Below are positions 11,513-20,263 of a DNA stretch of 64,000 nt, piece by piece (the first letter of the stretch is position 1; every line of letters starts with the position of its first letter). The notes beneath the pieces were generated by a model. That model did no database searches. It saw nothing but the letters and a program-made list of their open reading frames with translations, and was not told the origin of the DNA. Position numbers and translations under genes: made by a program. Source of the DNA: Sphingobacterium humi (GTDB lineage: Bacteria; Bacteroidota; Bacteroidia; Sphingobacteriales; Sphingobacteriaceae); the NCBI RefSeq assembly GCF_009768885.1, contig NZ_WSQA01000006.1:62001-126000 (forward strand). Reading direction: 5' to 3'.

Positions 11513-12013
11513 ATGGCAATAGAAAACAACAATGTAGTTACATTGAATTACGTTCTTCATACAATCGAAGAAAATGGCGAAAAAACCTTTGTAGAGCAAA
11601 CAACATCGGATAATCCGTTAACATTTTTATATGGTGTAGGGATGATGCTTCCTAAATTCGAAGAAAACATCGCTGGCTTAAACGCAGGTGATAAAACCTC
11701 TTTCGAATTAGAAGCAAATGACGCTTATGGCGAGCGTGACGATAAAGCTATCGCACAATTACCTGGCGACATGTTCAAAGAAATCGGTCTTCCTCCAGTA
11801 GGTGAAGTGATTCCTTTGCAAGATAACCAAGGCAATCAATTCCGTGCGGTTGTTATTGAAGTAACACCGGAAACTGTTGTTGCCGATTTAAACCACCCGA
11901 TGGCAGGTAAGAAATTAAACTTTGATATCGAAGTTTTAGCTACTCGCCCGGCTACTGAAGAGGAATTGTCGCATGGACATGCACATGGAATCGACGGAAA
12001 CGAAGGTCACTAA
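11513..12013 (+). CDS. slyD: FKBP-type peptidyl-prolyl isomerase, SlyD-like
   Basis: This 166-residue protein has an FKBP fold interrupted by the insert-in-flap domain: FLYGVGMMLPKFEENIAGLNAGDKTSF, then an acidic insert with DAYGERDD around residues 70-77, and a final NHPMAGKKLNFDIEV strand. The C-terminus is His-rich (HGHAHGIDGNEGH), as in SlyD, where it binds nickel or other metals. It should act as a prolyl isomerase and chaperone in the cytoplasm. A strong bidirectional terminator follows 18 bases downstream, ending the sixA-DUF255-slyD unit. Confidence 0.9.
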   Translation: MAIENNNVVTLNYVLHTIEENGEKTFVEQTTSDNPLTFLYGVGMMLPKFEENIAGLNAGDKTSFELEANDAYGERDDKAIAQLPGDMFKEIGLPPVGEVIPLQDNQGNQFRAVVIEVTPETVVADLNHPMAGKKLNFDIEVLATRPATEEELSHGHAHGIDGNEGH

Positions 12014-12030
12014 GAAAATTTAAAAATTAT

Positions 12031-12067
12031 AAAAAAAGCATCGAAAAGGTATTTCGATGCTTTTTTT
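12031..12067 (+). terminator. Rho-independent terminator after the FKBP gene
   Basis: A 9-bp perfect stem GCATCGAAA/TTTCGATGC with a 5-base loop is followed by seven T residues and preceded by seven A residues. It can therefore work in both directions, though its nearest upstream gene is the FKBP gene on +. Confidence 0.93.
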
Positions 12068-12135
12068 ATGGCCGATGTTGGCGGAAATTTCGCCCGATCT
12101 TTTACCGACTTGCTTCTCCTCTCTCCCTTTATAGA

Positions 12136-12230
12136 TCCCTTTCTCACCCCTTTCACTCCCCTTTCAAACCCCTTTGCCAAGGGCTGAGCAAGGCCAGAAA
12201 AAAGGTCGTGAAAATAAAAAACAAAGGGGA
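12136..12230. repeat. Pyrimidine-rich intergenic repeat, copy 1
   Basis: A 32-base stretch at 12140-12171, made of CCCTTTCA-like units, is identical to 49452-49483. The flanking sequence is also related: both copies continue with CCCCTTT, then GGCTGAG, GTGAAAATA and a purine-rich end (AAAGGGG here). The pyrimidine arm can pair with the purine arm, so each copy could fold as an imperfect hairpin of roughly 95-100 bases. It lies between the FKBP terminator and the 3' end of mnmD. Type unknown; not coding in any frame. Confidence 0.7.
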
Positions 12231-12234
12231 TGAT

Positions 12235-12903
12235 TTAGCCTAATTTTATAGCACGTAGCATTTCTCGCTTTCCAGGAGCGCCTGGAGCCTTCTCAATGCT
12301 GAAGCCAATAGACTTCATGCTTCTTTTTAAATTTCCGGTAATGGCATAGGTCACAAAGACACCGCCGGGTTTTAAAAACTGACAAACATGCGCCAAGGCT
12401 TCGGTCGTCCACATCTCGGGTTGGTGGATCTCGGCAAAGGCGTCAAAATAAATCACATCGAATTGCTGATCGGTTTGAAAGTCCATCAATTTCTGATGGG
12501 CAATCTCCAAGGACAGCTGCTCGCCTAACCCTTGCTGCTGCGTTAGCGCCTTTTCGTAATTCGCCAAAAAGGCGTTCCAGGTTGTGGCATCCACATAGGC
12601 ATCATAGCCAGATTCTGCCAGGAGGGGCAAAGCAAGTGGATAGGCTTCGATACCGGTGTAGGTCAAGCCCATCCCTTCCCGCTGGCAATAATCTGCCGTC
12701 AGTAAGAAGTTTAATCCCGTTCCAAAACCTATTTCCAAAATGGAAGCTTCGGCTTGCTGTTCCTTTTCCAAGAAAAAACATAAGCCACTCTTCAGAAACA
12801 CATGTATGCTTTCCTGATGGGCACCATGTTTGGAATGGTAGTGCTCGCCTACCGCTTCATGATACAAGGTTTTAGAGCCGTCGCCTGTTTTTACAAATTC
12901 CAT
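12235..12903 (-). CDS. mnmD: tRNA (mnm5s2U34) methyltransferase MnmD, monofunctional
   Basis: This 222-residue SAM-dependent methyltransferase begins KTGDGSKTLYHEAVGEHYHSKHGA, the recognisable N-terminus of MnmC methylase domains. The SAM-binding ILEIGFGTGLNFLL lies near residue 60 and VIYFDAFAEIHQPEMWT near residue 150. The family completes the 5-methylaminomethyl-2-thiouridine modification at tRNA position 34. The FAD oxidase half found in proteobacterial MnmC is absent, as is common outside Proteobacteria. A TAGATTTG sequence (TAnnTTTG) lies 14-21 bases before the start codon, implying a very short leader. Confidence 0.9.
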   Translation of the reverse strand: MEFVKTGDGSKTLYHEAVGEHYHSKHGAHQESIHVFLKSGLCFFLEKEQQAEASILEIGFGTGLNFLLTADYCQREGMGLTYTGIEAYPLALPLLAESGYDAYVDATTWNAFLANYEKALTQQQGLGEQLSLEIAHQKLMDFQTDQQFDVIYFDAFAEIHQPEMWTTEALAHVCQFLKPGGVFVTYAITGNLKRSMKSIGFSIEKAPGAPGKREMLRAIKLG

Positions 12904-12916
12904 GCTTTATTTTTGG

Positions 12917-12924
12917 CAAATCTA
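12917..12924 (-). promoter_or_regulatory. Candidate -7 promoter element of mnmD
   Basis: On the minus strand these bases read TAGATTTG, a perfect match to the Bacteroidota TAnnTTTG element. It is only 14 bases from the mnmD start, so the transcript would be nearly leaderless. No clear -33 TTTG partner was seen at the usual distance. Confidence 0.45.
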
Positions 12925-12965
12925 AAATAAAAACAAGTATTTTAGCCTTTCTCAAAGAAAATTAA

Positions 12966-14198
12966 ATGAACAAGGTTCTACAAAATTATGGCAGCATCAT
13001 CTGGCTACTGGTTGGGATCAGCGTAGGTAGCCTCATTGGGATTTTTTACCCCAACGCAGTTGCCGTCTTGAAACCCGTTGGTGATATATTCCTGAACCTG
13101 CTATTTGTTTCAGTAATTCCACTTTTGTTTTTTGCCATCTCCTCTTCCATCGCGAATATTGAAGACAGCAAAACCCTGGGAAAAACCATTTCGGTGATGA
13201 CGATTGTTTTTATTGCGACCATCGTTATTGCAGCCATCTGCACCATATTAGGGCTTTGGGCCTTCCCTGTTACGGCCATTCAAGATAGCAATGCACTAGT
13301 GGATGCGCTTCCTAGCAATCCGGAGGACAGCTGGGGCGATCGTATTGTTCGTTTTCTTTCTGTGGATGAATTCGGAAATCTTCTTTCCCGAAAAAGCATC
13401 CTGGCCTTTGTTATTTTCTCCTTATTGGTGGGTGTCGCTACGCGTCGTTCAGGAGAAATGGGACGGCAATTCACGCAGTTCCTCAATGCCGGAAATAAGG
13501 TGATGGAAAACCTATTGACCTTAATTATGAAAGCCGGACCTGTAGGTTTGGGTGCCTATTTTGCCTTTCAGGTAAAAACATTAGGCCCTGAACTGTTTGG
13601 CTTCTATGCGAAGCCCTTAGGCTTCTACTACGCCTTTGGCCTCATCTTTTTCATCATTATATTTAGTGTGTATGCCTTCTTAGCGAAGGGCAGCCATGGA
13701 GTTTCCTCCTACTGGAAACATAATATCGCGCCTTCCTTAACGGCATTAAGCACCTGTTCTAGCTTGGCGACTCTGCCAGCAAATCTATTGGCGGCTAAAC
13801 GCATCGGTATCCCGCATAATATTGCCAGCATTGTTATCCCTTTAGGCAATACCCTCTATAAAAATGGATCGGCCATTTCTTCTATCCTAAAGATTTACGT
13901 CGCTTTCTCCATCTTAAACTGGGATTTCTTTGAACCTAGCACCTTGATTACGGCGGTCGGTATTACCGTTTTGGTATCGATGGTGGCCGGAGGTATTCCC
14001 AATGGTGGCTTTATTGGTGAAATGCTGATGATATCCATTTACGGCATCCCGAATGAGGCAGTGCCTTCCATTTTGATTATCGGCGCCTTGGTAGATCCTT
14101 TAGCCACGGTATTAAATGCAACGGGAGATACCGTAGCGGCCATGCTGGTGACGCGATTTTCCGGGGAGAAGTTTGAAACGGAATCCGTGGAAGCCTAA
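12966..14198 (+). CDS. Dicarboxylate/amino acid:cation symporter (DAACS family)
   Basis: This 410-residue integral membrane protein has about eight hydrophobic segments and re-entrant hairpin motifs. Family signatures are visible: STCSSLATLPANLLAAKRIGIP near residues 261-282 (serine-rich HP1 loop), PLGNTLYKNGSAI near residue 292 (NGxx sodium-site region of TM7), and VDPLATVLNATGDTVAAM near residue 377 (NxxxD motif of TM8). The family imports glutamate, aspartate, serine or C4-dicarboxylates with Na+ or H+. It is divergent from mnmD and overlaps the converging GT90 gene by 4 bases. The exact substrate cannot be assigned. Confidence 0.92.
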   Translation: MNKVLQNYGSIIWLLVGISVGSLIGIFYPNAVAVLKPVGDIFLNLLFVSVIPLLFFAISSSIANIEDSKTLGKTISVMTIVFIATIVIAAICTILGLWAFPVTAIQDSNALVDALPSNPEDSWGDRIVRFLSVDEFGNLLSRKSILAFVIFSLLVGVATRRSGEMGRQFTQFLNAGNKVMENLLTLIMKAGPVGLGAYFAFQVKTLGPELFGFYAKPLGFYYAFGLIFFIIIFSVYAFLAKGSHGVSSYWKHNIAPSLTALSTCSSLATLPANLLAAKRIGIPHNIASIVIPLGNTLYKNGSAISSILKIYVAFSILNWDFFEPSTLITAVGITVLVSMVAGGIPNGGFIGEMLMISIYGIPNEAVPSILIIGALVDPLATVLNATGDTVAAMLVTRFSGEKFETESVEA

Positions 14199-15139
14199 TT
14201 ATTGGTATATTCGAAGTACTTCTCCAATACCAATACGGAAATCAGGTCTTCTTTGGTTTGATCCCTAAATTGTCGGGTATAAGCATTCGCCTGATCGATA
14301 ATTTCCTGCGCTTTTTCCGGATGAGCCATATAATAGGCTAATTTTTCTTCTAAATCGGCATAGTCTTTCCGAATGGAAATATAATGTACATCTGGCTGTA
14401 AACGCCCTTCCATATACCAGGTTTCATAGGTAGGCTCGGGCATCACGGCGATGGAGTTTGAAGACATAATCCATTTTAAATTGGTCGCCACATCATTCCC
14501 TTCAATCGCCAGAATAAATTTATAGTTGAGGTGTTCGGCGATGGAAATCTTCGGCTTCAGCCATGGGCTGTCCTTCATAATATCGCCCAGATCGCATAAT
14601 GGATGATGGAAATAAAGCTCGTAAAAGCGGCGTCTATGCTCCTGCTGAACGGCCGCACGACCAATTAGCATATCTTTCTTCGCCGCAAAAGGAATATCAT
14701 CTTGAATAAAGTTAAAATGCCGCACCTTATCTAGATTTAGCAAAACGGCATTTGCAATATCCCCGGCAATAGGTCTACTTTTCACCAAACTCGGCGAATG
14801 CGGAATGGTAGTCACATCTCCCGGAATTAATTGAAACTGCAAGTGCCCATCAAAATAACGAAGGTATTCCTGGCTATCGTAATAGTAAACTTTCAAACGG
14901 GCAGGACGCACATTTTCCGAAATACGAACCGGTGAGTCTAACAAGGGGCGATGCTCCTGCAGCTGATTATAATAATGAACCCGGCTCATGATATCGTCTA
15001 GGTTATATTGCGCCAGCTGTTTTAACAAGTGCTTCCTGCGCGTCGGCACATGCGCTGCAAATAAACGACGCAACTCCGCTTTCAGATAATAAAGGGGTTT
15101 ACTATTCTTATTTTGAAAGAATACCTTTTTAATATTCAT
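14195..15139 (-). CDS. Glycosyltransferase family 90 (CAP10/LpsA-like)
   Basis: This 314-residue protein has CAP10-type features: a KSRPIAG segment, then HFNFIQDDIPFAAKKDMLIGRAAVQQEHRRRFYEL, and C-terminal ISIAEHLNYKFILAIEGNDVATNLKWIMSSNSIAVMP. The last is the most conserved GT90 stretch (GNDVATNLKW). In bacteria, GT90 enzymes decorate LPS; in eukaryotes they xylosylate or glucosylate. No signal peptide is seen, so it acts in the cytoplasm. It stands apart from the left-hand glycosyltransferase block, converging with the symporter gene. The 400-base gap behind its start includes the inverted repeat. Confidence 0.85.
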   Translation of the reverse strand: MNIKKVFFQNKNSKPLYYLKAELRRLFAAHVPTRRKHLLKQLAQYNLDDIMSRVHYYNQLQEHRPLLDSPVRISENVRPARLKVYYYDSQEYLRYFDGHLQFQLIPGDVTTIPHSPSLVKSRPIAGDIANAVLLNLDKVRHFNFIQDDIPFAAKKDMLIGRAAVQQEHRRRFYELYFHHPLCDLGDIMKDSPWLKPKISIAEHLNYKFILAIEGNDVATNLKWIMSSNSIAVMPEPTYETWYMEGRLQPDVHYISIRKDYADLEEKLAYYMAHPEKAQEIIDQANAYTRQFRDQTKEDLISVLVLEKYFEYTNN

Positions 15140-15310
15140 ATTCCTTTGTGTGGGGCTAAGCTTACGCTATAAGGGAAAAAGTATAGCACTAACTTATAGT
15201 TACCATTTAAGTTGACAAAGGTAATACAATTTGTTTAAGGTGTGGTTTTAACGTCTTTTTTTCATCGTGCTGTCATCGTGAGCATGCTGTCATCGATTTG
15301 TCATCATTTT

Positions 15311-15509
15311 GTCATGGTGAGCGGAGTCGAACCACGAACGACTGGTACGTCAGTGCAAGCAGCAATACCTAAAACACTTATTAATAGCTGTTTACTTAGT
15401 GAAGGTAGTTGTCAATAACATGTTTTTGTAAAATATTAATAAGCAAGTTACGCATAGTTGATTGCACTGACGTACCAGTCGTTCGACTCCGCTCACGATG
15501 ACAGCACGA
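15311..15509. repeat. Long imperfect inverted repeat (REP-like palindromic element)
   Basis: Left arm 15311-15358 and right arm 15462-15509 are inverted copies sharing GTGAGCGGAGTCGAAC and GACTGGTACGTCAGTGCAA; the left arm has a 7-base insertion. About 100 bases of AT-rich sequence separate the arms. Further TGTCATCGTGAG/TGTCATCG fragments lie just left, at 15271-15310, as if partial copies were stacked. The GTGAGCGGAGTCGAA core resembles dispersed palindromic repeats common in Bacteroidota and other phyla. It fills most of the gap between the GT90 and GntR genes. No coding potential was seen. Confidence 0.8.
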
Positions 15510-15539
15510 TTAAAAAAGATTAAAAAAAAGATGTCCCCC

Positions 15540-16580
15540 CTAAATAGAAGGTCTTTGCTTCAGGTAGAAAGGCACCTCCACATGGTCTTTTGATTTTTTA
15601 GCAATCAATTCAGCAGCCATTTTGCCCATCATCTCGAAATCTGTGGAGATCGTTGTAATGCCGTTGAGGATAAATTTTTTGAGTGGGGTTTCATTGTAGG
15701 AAATAACGCCTACATCTTTACCGATCTGTAATTTCTTACTGATGATTTTATCGAGTAGCTTCACCAGATCATCTTCGGCGATGTTGATATAACAGGTGCC
15801 GACGGATATTTTTTCCTTGTCGAGCTCACTAACCAGAATATGGTTAAAGGCATATTGCTGGGCAAACTTATAGAATCCTTTAATAATGGATTTTGGGTAA
15901 TCGCTATTATCAGGGAAGATGAGTTTAATGGTATCGTATTTACTGAGTGCCGGCAGGGCTTCCTCCAAGGCTGTGTAGATGTCTTTTTCGTAATTTTCAT
16001 AGACCGCAGCAAAATCACCTTGAATATCATCGATATACTTGCCTAGGAGCACGAGTTTTTCGCAGGGGATATACTTGTTAATAATCTCAGAAGCCTGGTC
16101 TCTCCCCTCTTTAAAATGCGGAAACAAGACGTAATAATCGTAGGTCTTGGTGAGATTGCCTAATAAGGTACGCAGGTAAGTGATATCGCTGTTGTAGACA
16201 AAAAGGTCGAGGGCGGCTTCATCGGCCAGTTCTTTGGCAAAGGAGTCGTATACAATCTTTTTATGGGCTGAGAGTTTATTCAGCAACAGGGCAATCTTTT
16301 GGCGCTGTTTGACATCGGCCGTGGCCACATAATACCCTTTTCCGGGAATGGAAGCAATAACACCTGAGTTTTTCAGAAACTTATAGGCCTTTTCCACGGT
16401 ATCTCTGGAAATATCGACATAGACACTTAACTCGTTAATAGAGGGCAGCATATCATCCTTTTCCAGGGTTCCATTTTTTACGGCCTCAATAATAGCGCTC
16501 GCCAATTGTTGGTATTTCGGCGTTGCAGAAAAGTCACTGATCTGTATGGTTTTTAGAAAATCGGTTACTTTACTTGTCAT
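15540..16580 (-). CDS. GntR-family transcriptional regulator with LacI-type sugar-binding sensor domain
   Basis: The N-terminal winged helix is GntR-type: TPKYQQLASAIIEAVKNGTL, then LPSINELSVYVDISRDTVEKAYKFLKNSGVIASIPGKGYYV. The remainder (~residues 85-347) resembles periplasmic-binding-protein/LacI sensor domains and ends with a dimerising C-terminal strand. The open frame extends to 16622, but the Met at 16580 fits the usual start of this family, so I use it. Such regulators sense sugars in Bacteroidota. It is the only recognisable transcription factor in the window, which makes it a candidate, unproven, for control of the sugar genes downstream. It is on the same strand as the DyP gene, 118 bases further on. 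Confidence 0.85.
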   Translation of the reverse strand: MTSKVTDFLKTIQISDFSATPKYQQLASAIIEAVKNGTLEKDDMLPSINELSVYVDISRDTVEKAYKFLKNSGVIASIPGKGYYVATADVKQRQKIALLLNKLSAHKKIVYDSFAKELADEAALDLFVYNSDITYLRTLLGNLTKTYDYYVLFPHFKEGRDQASEIINKYIPCEKLVLLGKYIDDIQGDFAAVYENYEKDIYTALEEALPALSKYDTIKLIFPDNSDYPKSIIKGFYKFAQQYAFNHILVSELDKEKISVGTCYINIAEDDLVKLLDKIISKKLQIGKDVGVISYNETPLKKFILNGITTISTDFEMMGKMAAELIAKKSKDHVEVPFYLKQRPSI

Positions 16581-16698
16581 GGGAGCGGCTATAGTACGAG
16601 TTAGGTTATCTTTTTGATGCATTCTAATATAAATAAAATACTTTATTATTGAAACGGATAGTCAGAAAATCATGGAAAGACAGCTGCCTATATGCAGG

Positions 16699-17652
16699 CT
16701 AGCCGGAAAAATCACTGAGCATGGACAGAGGAGGCGCAAAGAATAGAGCACCCGTCTTGGCCACACTAAAATCGAGCAGGCGATCGTAGTTGCCTGTGGG
16801 ATTACCGATAAACATATGAGTTAGCATGGTTTTTACGGTGCTGAAGTTGCTGCTGTAACAAATAAAGTAAGTTCCCATTTCATTGGAGCTAACACTTCCA
16901 AATGGCATATTATCGCGCACCACCTTCTTATCGTCGCCTACATTGGCCAAGGCACTGTGCGAATTGCTAGGCTTTACTTCATCGGGCATTTCGACATCCT
17001 GTGCTTTCGACCTGCCAAATACCTTCTCCTGTTCCTCCAGGGGCAGCGCTTTCCAGGCCTTTAAATCATGGATGTATTTCTGCACGAACACATAGCTCCC
17101 ACCCCGATAGGCAGGGTCTTGTTCATCGATAATCGCAAAATAATTCCGGTCATCGCCATGCGGATTCTCCGTACCGTCGACAAATCCTAGAATGGAACGG
17201 CTGTCCCAGTAGCGAAAGCCCTGCACTTCCACGATGCAGTCGGCCATGCTCGTTAAGTGGTCGGATAAGACTGTCGCCATATCATAGGCCAGGCTTTTCT
17301 CATCGGCACGGATATGGAGGTGAAAATCGCCGCCGGTAGCCACTGCGGTATGTTTATCGCCAGCAATGGCTTCAAAGTTGTGCAACTCTTTCGGCAAGGG
17401 TTCCGGTAATTCCAGCAGTTTCCAGGCATCATGCCCAATCCCTAATACGCAGCTTGCTTTGGCATTTGGAAAACGATCTAGGGAAGAATTATTCAGGTTG
17501 ATAACCAAAGCACAAAGGCGCTGAAACCCTTTTTTCAAATCGGCAACAGGGGCATTCTGTTTCAATGTCCACACCAAAAAGAAGGTGTTATTATTGGGAT
17601 AATCGGTTACATTTTGCGCATCATTGGATGGCGGAAATTGATTTGCATTCAT
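16699..17652 (-). CDS. Dye-decolorizing (DyP-type) haem peroxidase
   Basis: This 317-residue protein carries the DyP signature GFVDGTENP at residues 156-164, where Asp159 is the distal catalytic residue. It also has a C-terminal RDNMPFG segment near residue 240 with the conserved distal Arg, followed by GTYFICYSSN. No Tat or Sec signal and no obvious encapsulin-targeting tail are present, so a cytosolic class B-type enzyme is likely. It uses H2O2 to oxidise aromatic or other substrates. It lies 45 bases after eboF on the same strand, and no hairpin separates them, so it may be the last gene of the ebo unit. Confidence 0.9.
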   Translation of the reverse strand: MNANQFPPSNDAQNVTDYPNNNTFFLVWTLKQNAPVADLKKGFQRLCALVINLNNSSLDRFPNAKASCVLGIGHDAWKLLELPEPLPKELHNFEAIAGDKHTAVATGGDFHLHIRADEKSLAYDMATVLSDHLTSMADCIVEVQGFRYWDSRSILGFVDGTENPHGDDRNYFAIIDEQDPAYRGGSYVFVQKYIHDLKAWKALPLEEQEKVFGRSKAQDVEMPDEVKPSNSHSALANVGDDKKVVRDNMPFGSVSSNEMGTYFICYSSNFSTVKTMLTHMFIGNPTGNYDRLLDFSVAKTGALFFAPPLSMLSDFSG

Positions 17653-17697
17653 AGTTATGTGTGTGTGGATACTATTAAATTAAGCATTTCTGCGAAA

Positions 17698-19050
17698 TTA
17701 TTCGCCAAAAACTTTGCGCAATAGCAAGTCCTTAATTGCTGTTGGTGCCAAGGGTTCAGCGAATTGATCCTTACTGATCCACACCGGATAATACGCCGGA
17801 TCTACATCCACGATGCCGTGTGATCCCTTGACCAGGTTGGCATCCAAAGGTGTAATATCTAAGATGGCTCGGAAACCTATTTTTTTCAATAGTAGTTTTG
17901 CTATGGCCCGTGATTTGGAGGTCATAAACATCTCAACCGGGTCGTATCCGGGTTTTTTATGGATATCGACCATGCGTGCATAATCCGGCGCCTTCCTGTC
18001 GTCTTCCCAGAAATAATAGGTAAACCAGGCTTGGGGTTTAGCCAGGAGCACCAGATCGCCAGAGCGCTCGTGATTGATGCCATAGGCTTGCTGTTCTTCC
18101 TTATCCAACACCTGATCAATGCCATCTACCTGGCTTAGTCGCTGTTTTACTTTCGCGGTGGTTTGCGCATCTTGGCAATACACATGGGCAATCTGGTGAT
18201 CGGAGACCGCAAAGGCCTGGGATGCGGCAGCATCGAGTAGTTCCAGTCCGCGTTCTTCACGGATTGCAAGCAGTCCCTCCTTACGCAAGATTCTATTGAC
18301 ATGAATCGGTTGATTTACGGGGCCAATTCCATACTCGGAGAGCAGGACAACTTCAATTTGGCGGGCTTCAAAAAACTCGACCAGTTCTTTCAGGAGGGCA
18401 TCGATTTGTTGCAATTCTGTTTTGATGGCTTCCTGATCGGGGCCAAACTTCTGTAGGCAATAGTCCAGGTGTGGCAGGTAAATCAGGTTCAAGGTGGGTT
18501 GCTGTGTTTCTTCCACATACATGGCCGCATTGGCTATCCATTTAGAAGACACTATATTGGCATTAGGGCCCCAGAAATTAAACAGGGGAAACTTCCCAAA
18601 CTTGGCCGTCAATTCATCACGCAGGGACGCAGGATGCGCATAGCAATCGGGCATTTTACGTCCATCGGCTAAGTAATTAGGCCGTGGGGTGACCGTAAAA
18701 TCGGCCCCATTATACATATTGTACCACCAGAAGAGTTGGGCACAGGTAAAATCGGGGTTTCTTTTTTTGGCGCTTGTCCATATACTTTCGGCGAGCACCA
18801 GTTTATTGGACTGCTTCCAGAATTTAATCTCCGAATCGCCATGATCAAACCAGCCATTGGCCACAATACCGTGGGTACTGGGCGTTGTTCCGGTTAAATA
18901 GGTCGATTGGGAGGAGGTGGTTAAAGCGGGGAATGGAGGCTTGATGGCGGTTAAGGAATTCCGCTGGATAAACTCCTGAATAAAAGGGGTATATTTTCCA
19001 ATAACAGACGTTGATAAGCCAACGACATCGATAACAGCTACTCTATTCAT
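17698..19050 (-). CDS. eboF: EboF: alkaline-phosphatase-superfamily nucleotide pyrophosphatase/phosphodiesterase-like protein
   Basis: This 450-residue protein has the NPP fold: VIDVVG with Asp8, FPALTTSSQSTYLTG with the nucleophile-position Thr44, HGIVANGW near residue 60, IYLPHLDYCLQ with Asp196, LLSEYGI at 237-242 and GSHGI with His411. In canonical NPPs the metal ligands also include a His in DxxGH and an Asp-His pair. Here those positions read Gln200 and Glu239-Tyr240, which from memory of cyanobacterial members is normal for EboF. It acts with the other ebo products in moving or processing an unknown metabolite; in cyanobacteria ebo is needed for scytonemin monomer export. It overlaps eboE by 8 bases. 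Confidence 0.9.
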   Translation of the reverse strand: MNRVAVIDVVGLSTSVIGKYTPFIQEFIQRNSLTAIKPPFPALTTSSQSTYLTGTTPSTHGIVANGWFDHGDSEIKFWKQSNKLVLAESIWTSAKKRNPDFTCAQLFWWYNMYNGADFTVTPRPNYLADGRKMPDCYAHPASLRDELTAKFGKFPLFNFWGPNANIVSSKWIANAAMYVEETQQPTLNLIYLPHLDYCLQKFGPDQEAIKTELQQIDALLKELVEFFEARQIEVVLLSEYGIGPVNQPIHVNRILRKEGLLAIREERGLELLDAAASQAFAVSDHQIAHVYCQDAQTTAKVKQRLSQVDGIDQVLDKEEQQAYGINHERSGDLVLLAKPQAWFTYYFWEDDRKAPDYARMVDIHKKPGYDPVEMFMTSKSRAIAKLLLKKIGFRAILDITPLDANLVKGSHGIVDVDPAYYPVWISKDQFAEPLAPTAIKDLLLRKVFGE

Positions 19051-20263
19051 GCTTTTTATTTAATTCGTTTATTAACCAGTTTAATTCGCGTGCTATTGAT
19101 TCCTGAATGGGAATCTGCAAGGCTTTGGGCAATACGCCCCAAGTATAGGTTTCTACTTCCACATGCGCCGTACGTGGCTGGGCCTTATGCAGGGCCAACA
19201 CCGCCAGAATATCATCTTGCGTAGAGGATATCTCGCCATATTCAGCCAAGAATATAGGCACGTGGAAATGACTGCGCCATTCGACATGATCTGGGTTGGC
19301 GATATCCGGCAATGCATCCATCAAATCGCGGTATTTAATCAATTGGTTAGCCTTGTTTCGGGCAATCACCTGATGGAGGTAAATGGGTTCATCAAATTCC
19401 TCCAGCAGCTTTTCCTTGTTGCTCCGGTCTATCGGATCATCTGTCAGGCTGACCTTTAAGGCCGAGCTAATTTGGAACTTCCCGATCTTTATGCCGGCTT
19501 GCTCCAAGGCCTGCATGGCTTGGGGATGGTCGGCATAGGCCAGGGCGAAATGGCATACATCGTAACATAGGCAGATGTAGCGTTTGATGATGTTCTGTGT
19601 TTCTGCCTCTCCTATCCCCTTTTCCCCAAAGAAGCTGTAGGCTTGTGGCAGGAGCTCCTGCTGATACCAGTGTAAGAACTCATCGAGGTTTTCGAGGACG
19701 CCATCAGGTTCCGGTTCGATATCCAGATGCATGTACTTTCCGGTTTGCCCTTCCTTTTGTTGCAGAAAGGCTGCCACTTCAATAAGTTGCTGGGTACAGG
19801 CATGGCGCATGTCCTGCCATTCCGTGGTACCTTCATCAAACCAAAAGCGATAGCTTAAGGGTGAGGTGGATATGCCGGCCTCTGCGCCCTCAGGAATCAG
19901 GTTGGCGAGGATATCAAATAAGTTTAGGGTATAGTCTTTCCTGCGCTTGCTGGTCCAATCCGGGAAGTGCACCATATCTTTCACGCGTTTTTCGTGGAAA
20001 TCGCCGAAAGGAAAGCCATTCATGGTAAACACGTAGCAGTGCTGCTCCTGCAGCCAATGCTGAAACTCTAACAACACTTCCGGGCGTTGCAGGTCGGCGG
20101 CAGCTTCTGCGGAAAGGCGAAGGCCTAATCCGAAGGGGGCATCCGGCGAAACGGCCGCTTTTATTTGCGGCACATGACGCTTGAGTTCTTCAAAATGCGC
20201 ATGCCAGTCTTGCCCGGGATGAATATTGGTGCAATAGGATATATGCGTATTAGCTAACTTCAT
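19043..20263 (-). CDS. eboE: EboE: metabolite traffic protein, xylose-isomerase-like TIM barrel
   Basis: This 406-residue protein opens ISYCTNIHPGQDWHAHFEELKRHVP, the recognisable EboE start. It continues with FTMNGFPFGDFHEKRVKDMVHFPDW and LDIEPEPDGVLEN, TIM-barrel segments with acidic and histidine residues that suit a metal site. It ends with VEVETYTWGVLP. There is no signal peptide. It overlaps eboD by 14 bases and eboF by 8, indicating tight translational coupling. The biochemical role is unknown. Family membership is secure because all six ebo genes occur in order. Confidence 0.9.
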   Translation of the reverse strand: MKLANTHISYCTNIHPGQDWHAHFEELKRHVPQIKAAVSPDAPFGLGLRLSAEAAADLQRPEVLLEFQHWLQEQHCYVFTMNGFPFGDFHEKRVKDMVHFPDWTSKRRKDYTLNLFDILANLIPEGAEAGISTSPLSYRFWFDEGTTEWQDMRHACTQQLIEVAAFLQQKEGQTGKYMHLDIEPEPDGVLENLDEFLHWYQQELLPQAYSFFGEKGIGEAETQNIIKRYICLCYDVCHFALAYADHPQAMQALEQAGIKIGKFQISSALKVSLTDDPIDRSNKEKLLEEFDEPIYLHQVIARNKANQLIKYRDLMDALPDIANPDHVEWRSHFHVPIFLAEYGEISSTQDDILAVLALHKAQPRTAHVEVETYTWGVLPKALQIPIQESIARELNWLINELNKKHE

